Below, piece by piece: positions 45,077 through 47,714 of a DNA stretch of 47,714 bases. The DNA is from Lentimicrobiaceae bacterium. GTDB lineage: Bacteria > Bacteroidota > Bacteroidia > Bacteroidales > JAGNHN01. The number at the start of each line of letters is the position of its first letter. The stretch's first letter is position 1. Location: NCBI GenBank assembly GCA_018001695.1, contig JAGNHN010000027.1:1-47714 (forward strand). Direction: 5' to 3'. The notes under the pieces are model-generated. The model was not told where the DNA came from and did not search any database. It worked only from the letters and a program-made list of their open reading frames with translations. The position numbers and the translations under genes are program-made.

Positions 45077-46915
45077 TCAGTCAAGAAACCGCCACTTCAC
45101 CCCAAAGAACAGCCCTGGACGGGCCATGGGATAGTGAGGAACGAGCTTAAACCCATCGTTTGTCAGCGCAGAAGCCAGGTCCCGGTACTTTAAAAAGATA
45201 ACTGCCCGACTCAGATGAAAGTGCACAAATACATCTGCCAGCAAGGTGTTTCCATTCTGCATGTTGTTCTGAAGGGCAAAATGACTGACCTCTGGCACAT
45301 AGGTCAGGCCTTTCCAGTCGCTCAGGTATGTTAGATCGGCGCCGGTATGCAAATGCAGTGCATGATCGAAGAGATCGGCAAAGAAGTACAATGAAAGACT
45401 ACCCAGAAAATCGGGAAAGCGAAGCAGGCTGCCGCGGTCATTCATCTGATGCCGGAGGCGGTAGCTGATACCCAAATGTCTTGATTCGTTCTTTCCTGTC
45501 AGCTCTGTATACCATAGCTGGATGGGTTCAGGCTGATACCTCGGATTTCCAAGAAGGTCAAAGTAGCAAATGTTTTCAATTCGGGTATAATGCGTTTTAA
45601 GGCTGATGGTATGATGTGTTAGACCAATCCACACATGCTGTGTCTTCTGGGCCGGATAATCATTTTCCCATAGATGGTGGTTTCCATGAAAACGCTGAAC
45701 GAAGAGATCCGGATGTCGGCTGGTCTTACGGATTCCTGCTTCAGTCGCCATTTTTTGATGAATTTGAAATATTGCGCGCACCTGATATTCATGATCTCCA
45801 TCCTGATAACCACCTTTGATTATTCTGGAATGCGCATGCCATTGAAGGTAGGGCAGGGGTTTGAACATCAGGAATGCAAAGCCCTCATAAAGCTGGTCTT
45901 TCGTATTGGATTCCCCATCGAAATAATTCCCGGTATGGTAGGCGATTCCTGCATCGTATTTAAATCTGAGCGGTTTGTCTCCCTGGTTTGTTAAGGTCAG
46001 GACATGACGGAACTTCATCAGATGGAGCGAATCAAGCGTCAGGGTGGAGTCCTTCAGGATTTCCCGGTAATACCCGGAAGCAGGATTCATATCCTTATAC
46101 ACGCGGTAAGGTTGATCCAGCTCAGATGTAAGGATCAGTTGTTTGGGGAGCAGCAGGGATTCTTTTTTTGCCTCATCCGGTTTTTGCAGACGGAAGCGGT
46201 GCTGCATTGTCCAGGCACTCAGTCGCTGAACCGAGGAGGCTTGCTGCAGGTTTACCGGTATCACGCGGCGGTCGCTGATTTCTCCCGACAGGTAGAGGGA
46301 ATCGTTGGCAATTCCACCGTTTTCTTCATTCCGGAAGATATAATTACGAAAGGTAAGGTCGAGGGTGTAGCGTTGGTCGAGGGTTTGGTAACGCCCATTC
46401 AGACTGAAAGCATTGAGATTGGATCGTTGTCGCTGAAAACTACCCGGTGCATTGACGATGCGGTAATGCAGGGTGAAGTCGAGGTGTTTCCCGGCAGGCT
46501 GGTAGTGGCGCAGATCGAGCATTTGTTCTTTGCCGGCTCCCATGACATAATAGAGATCAGAAAAAGGCTTCCGCCTGATGAACCGTAAGGACGATGAGGC
46601 GGGGGATGTATAAACGTGCTGGCTGTGAAAACCGGGATTCAGTATGCTGAGTGAGTCGGCAGTGAAGAAGAGGGGAAGTGGGGCGGTGCCGGCGTTACCG
46701 GTATTTGCCATCCATTGGAAGTGGATGGAAGCAGCGTCATAACGTTGGGCCTGAACCGGTCTTGTGTCGAGTTGGAAGGTATCGGTTGTGCTACCTGATA
46801 CGTGGTTGAGGGCGACAAAATGGATAATGGAAGAGTCCGGCACGATGGATGAATCCGGTGGTGTGGTCATGATGATATTCCACGGAAGCATGCATATGGC
46901 CAGGAGTTTTATCAT
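45077..46915 (-). CDS. Putative outer-membrane porin (Bacteroidota porin family)
   Basis: Probable outer-membrane beta-barrel. The 612-residue product has a short signal-like start (MIKLLAICMLPWNIIM) and alternating hydrophobic/aromatic strands to the C-terminus, which ends GLFFGVKWRFLD. Segments such as FSDLYYVMGAGKEQMLDLRH, FTLHYRIVNAPGSFQRQRSN, ISYRLRHQM and YFFADLFDHALHLHTGADL match the 'putative porin' family common in this phylum. ATG at 46915 is preferred over a TTG at 46933. The substrate is unknown. It follows the rRNA terminator and hexanucleotide array, with 106 bases to the downstream lipoprotein gene. Confidence 0.68.
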   Translation of the reverse strand: MIKLLAICMLPWNIIMTTPPDSSIVPDSSIIHFVALNHVSGSTTDTFQLDTRPVQAQRYDAASIHFQWMANTGNAGTAPLPLFFTADSLSILNPGFHSQHVYTSPASSSLRFIRRKPFSDLYYVMGAGKEQMLDLRHYQPAGKHLDFTLHYRIVNAPGSFQRQRSNLNAFSLNGRYQTLDQRYTLDLTFRNYIFRNEENGGIANDSLYLSGEISDRRVIPVNLQQASSVQRLSAWTMQHRFRLQKPDEAKKESLLLPKQLILTSELDQPYRVYKDMNPASGYYREILKDSTLTLDSLHLMKFRHVLTLTNQGDKPLRFKYDAGIAYHTGNYFDGESNTKDQLYEGFAFLMFKPLPYLQWHAHSRIIKGGYQDGDHEYQVRAIFQIHQKMATEAGIRKTSRHPDLFVQRFHGNHHLWENDYPAQKTQHVWIGLTHHTISLKTHYTRIENICYFDLLGNPRYQPEPIQLWYTELTGKNESRHLGISYRLRHQMNDRGSLLRFPDFLGSLSLYFFADLFDHALHLHTGADLTYLSDWKGLTYVPEVSHFALQNNMQNGNTLLADVFVHFHLSRAVIFLKYRDLASALTNDGFKLVPHYPMARPGLFFGVKWRFLD

Positions 46916-46949
46916 GGTGTAAAGATATTTCAATTTTAGGCGCGCTGGC

Positions 46950-47099
46950 CCTCATCCTCATCCTCATCCTGATCCTGATCCTGATCCTGATCCTCACCCT
47001 GATCCTCATCCTGATCCTGATCCTGATCCTCATCCTCATCCTGATCCTGATCCTCATCCTGATCCTCATCCTGATCCTCATCCTGATCCTGATCCTCAA
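46950..47099. repeat. Hexanucleotide array, 25 units of CCTSAT type
   Basis: Twenty-five consecutive six-base units with only small variation: 14 CCTGAT, 9 CCTCAT, one CCTCAC and a final CCTCAA. Because CCTGAT is always followed by C, the array contains 14 GATC sites. It encodes (Asp-Gln/Asp-Glu)n or (Arg-Ile/Arg-Met)n on the minus strand, but those frames run into the 5S rRNA gene and are not credible genes. It lies between the rRNA terminator and the porin gene. Confidence 0.95.
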
Positions 47100-47112
47100 A
47101 GCAGGGTAGGGG

Positions 47113-47147
47113 AAAAAAAAAGAGGTTGCCTTTTTGGGGCAACCTCT
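47113..47147 (-). terminator. rRNA operon terminator
   Basis: AGAGGTTGCC (47121-47130) and GGCAACCTCT (47138-47147) form a perfect 10 bp stem with a 7-base loop, followed on the minus strand by a run of nine Ts (47113-47121). It starts just past the 5S gene. Confidence 0.93.
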
Positions 47148-47153
47148 TAAGAA

Positions 47154-47262
<109 letters not shown>

Positions 47263-47327
47263 GGCCTTAAATACCTTAGACATATGAAGGGGTGTACAAG
47301 AAAGAATGTTGCGATATCATTGGTCTG

Positions 47328-47714
<387 letters not shown>

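Noticed and set aside
46950..47099. CRISPR array
   Set aside because: The repeat unit is six bases with no spacers, so it is a microsatellite.

Overview
The window reads as a chromosomal segment of a Bacteroidota bacterium. Four things point there: promoter boxes of the Bacteroidota type (TTTG or TTG, about 19-20 nt, TAnnTTTG), two proteins with type IX secretion (T9SS) C-terminal sorting domains, a DUF1573 protein, and a family-typical ParE, DnaN and putative porin. A HydE-type [FeFe]-hydrogenase maturase beside PEP carboxykinase and pyruvate phosphate dikinase fits an anaerobic or facultative lifestyle, but that is inference.

Left part (1-12.2 kb) is housekeeping: parE; a fused NAD(P)HX epimerase/dehydratase; a hydE-rlmD pair overlapping by 4 bp; a ppgK-aroK pair (minus strand) overlapping by 4 bp; dnaN; a DUF1573 secreted protein; and an Uup-like ABC-F ATPase.

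The middle (12.2-34.4 kb) is an accessory surface block, all on the minus strand. It begins at a well-formed promoter (34350-34380) and runs: signal-peptide protein with beta-helix and jelly-roll-like regions; T9SS-sorted protein; four small pilin-like subunits, one of them a DUF4402-type major-subunit candidate; a PapD-like periplasmic chaperone; and an outer-membrane usher-like protein carrying a C-terminal SPOR domain. Downstream lies an 11.3 kb gene for a 3775-residue T9SS-sorted protein built from HYR-type repeats of 261 bp and a second family of 225 bp repeats. I read the chaperone, usher and subunits as an archaic-type chaperone-usher pilus system in a Bacteroidota, with possible T9SS accessory adhesins. 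This is the most interesting part of the window.

The right part (34.6-47.7 kb) holds pckA and ppdK; a split lysine-ketoglutarate reductase/saccharopine dehydrogenase pair for lysine breakdown; a TerB/DnaJ-domain membrane protein and a LiaF-like membrane protein; a PepSY-type membrane protein; a lipoprotein; and a putative porin. The window ends in the 3' part of an rRNA operon read leftward (23S end, 5S, strong terminator), followed by a 25-unit hexanucleotide array. No tRNA, insertion sequence or CRISPR array was recognised.
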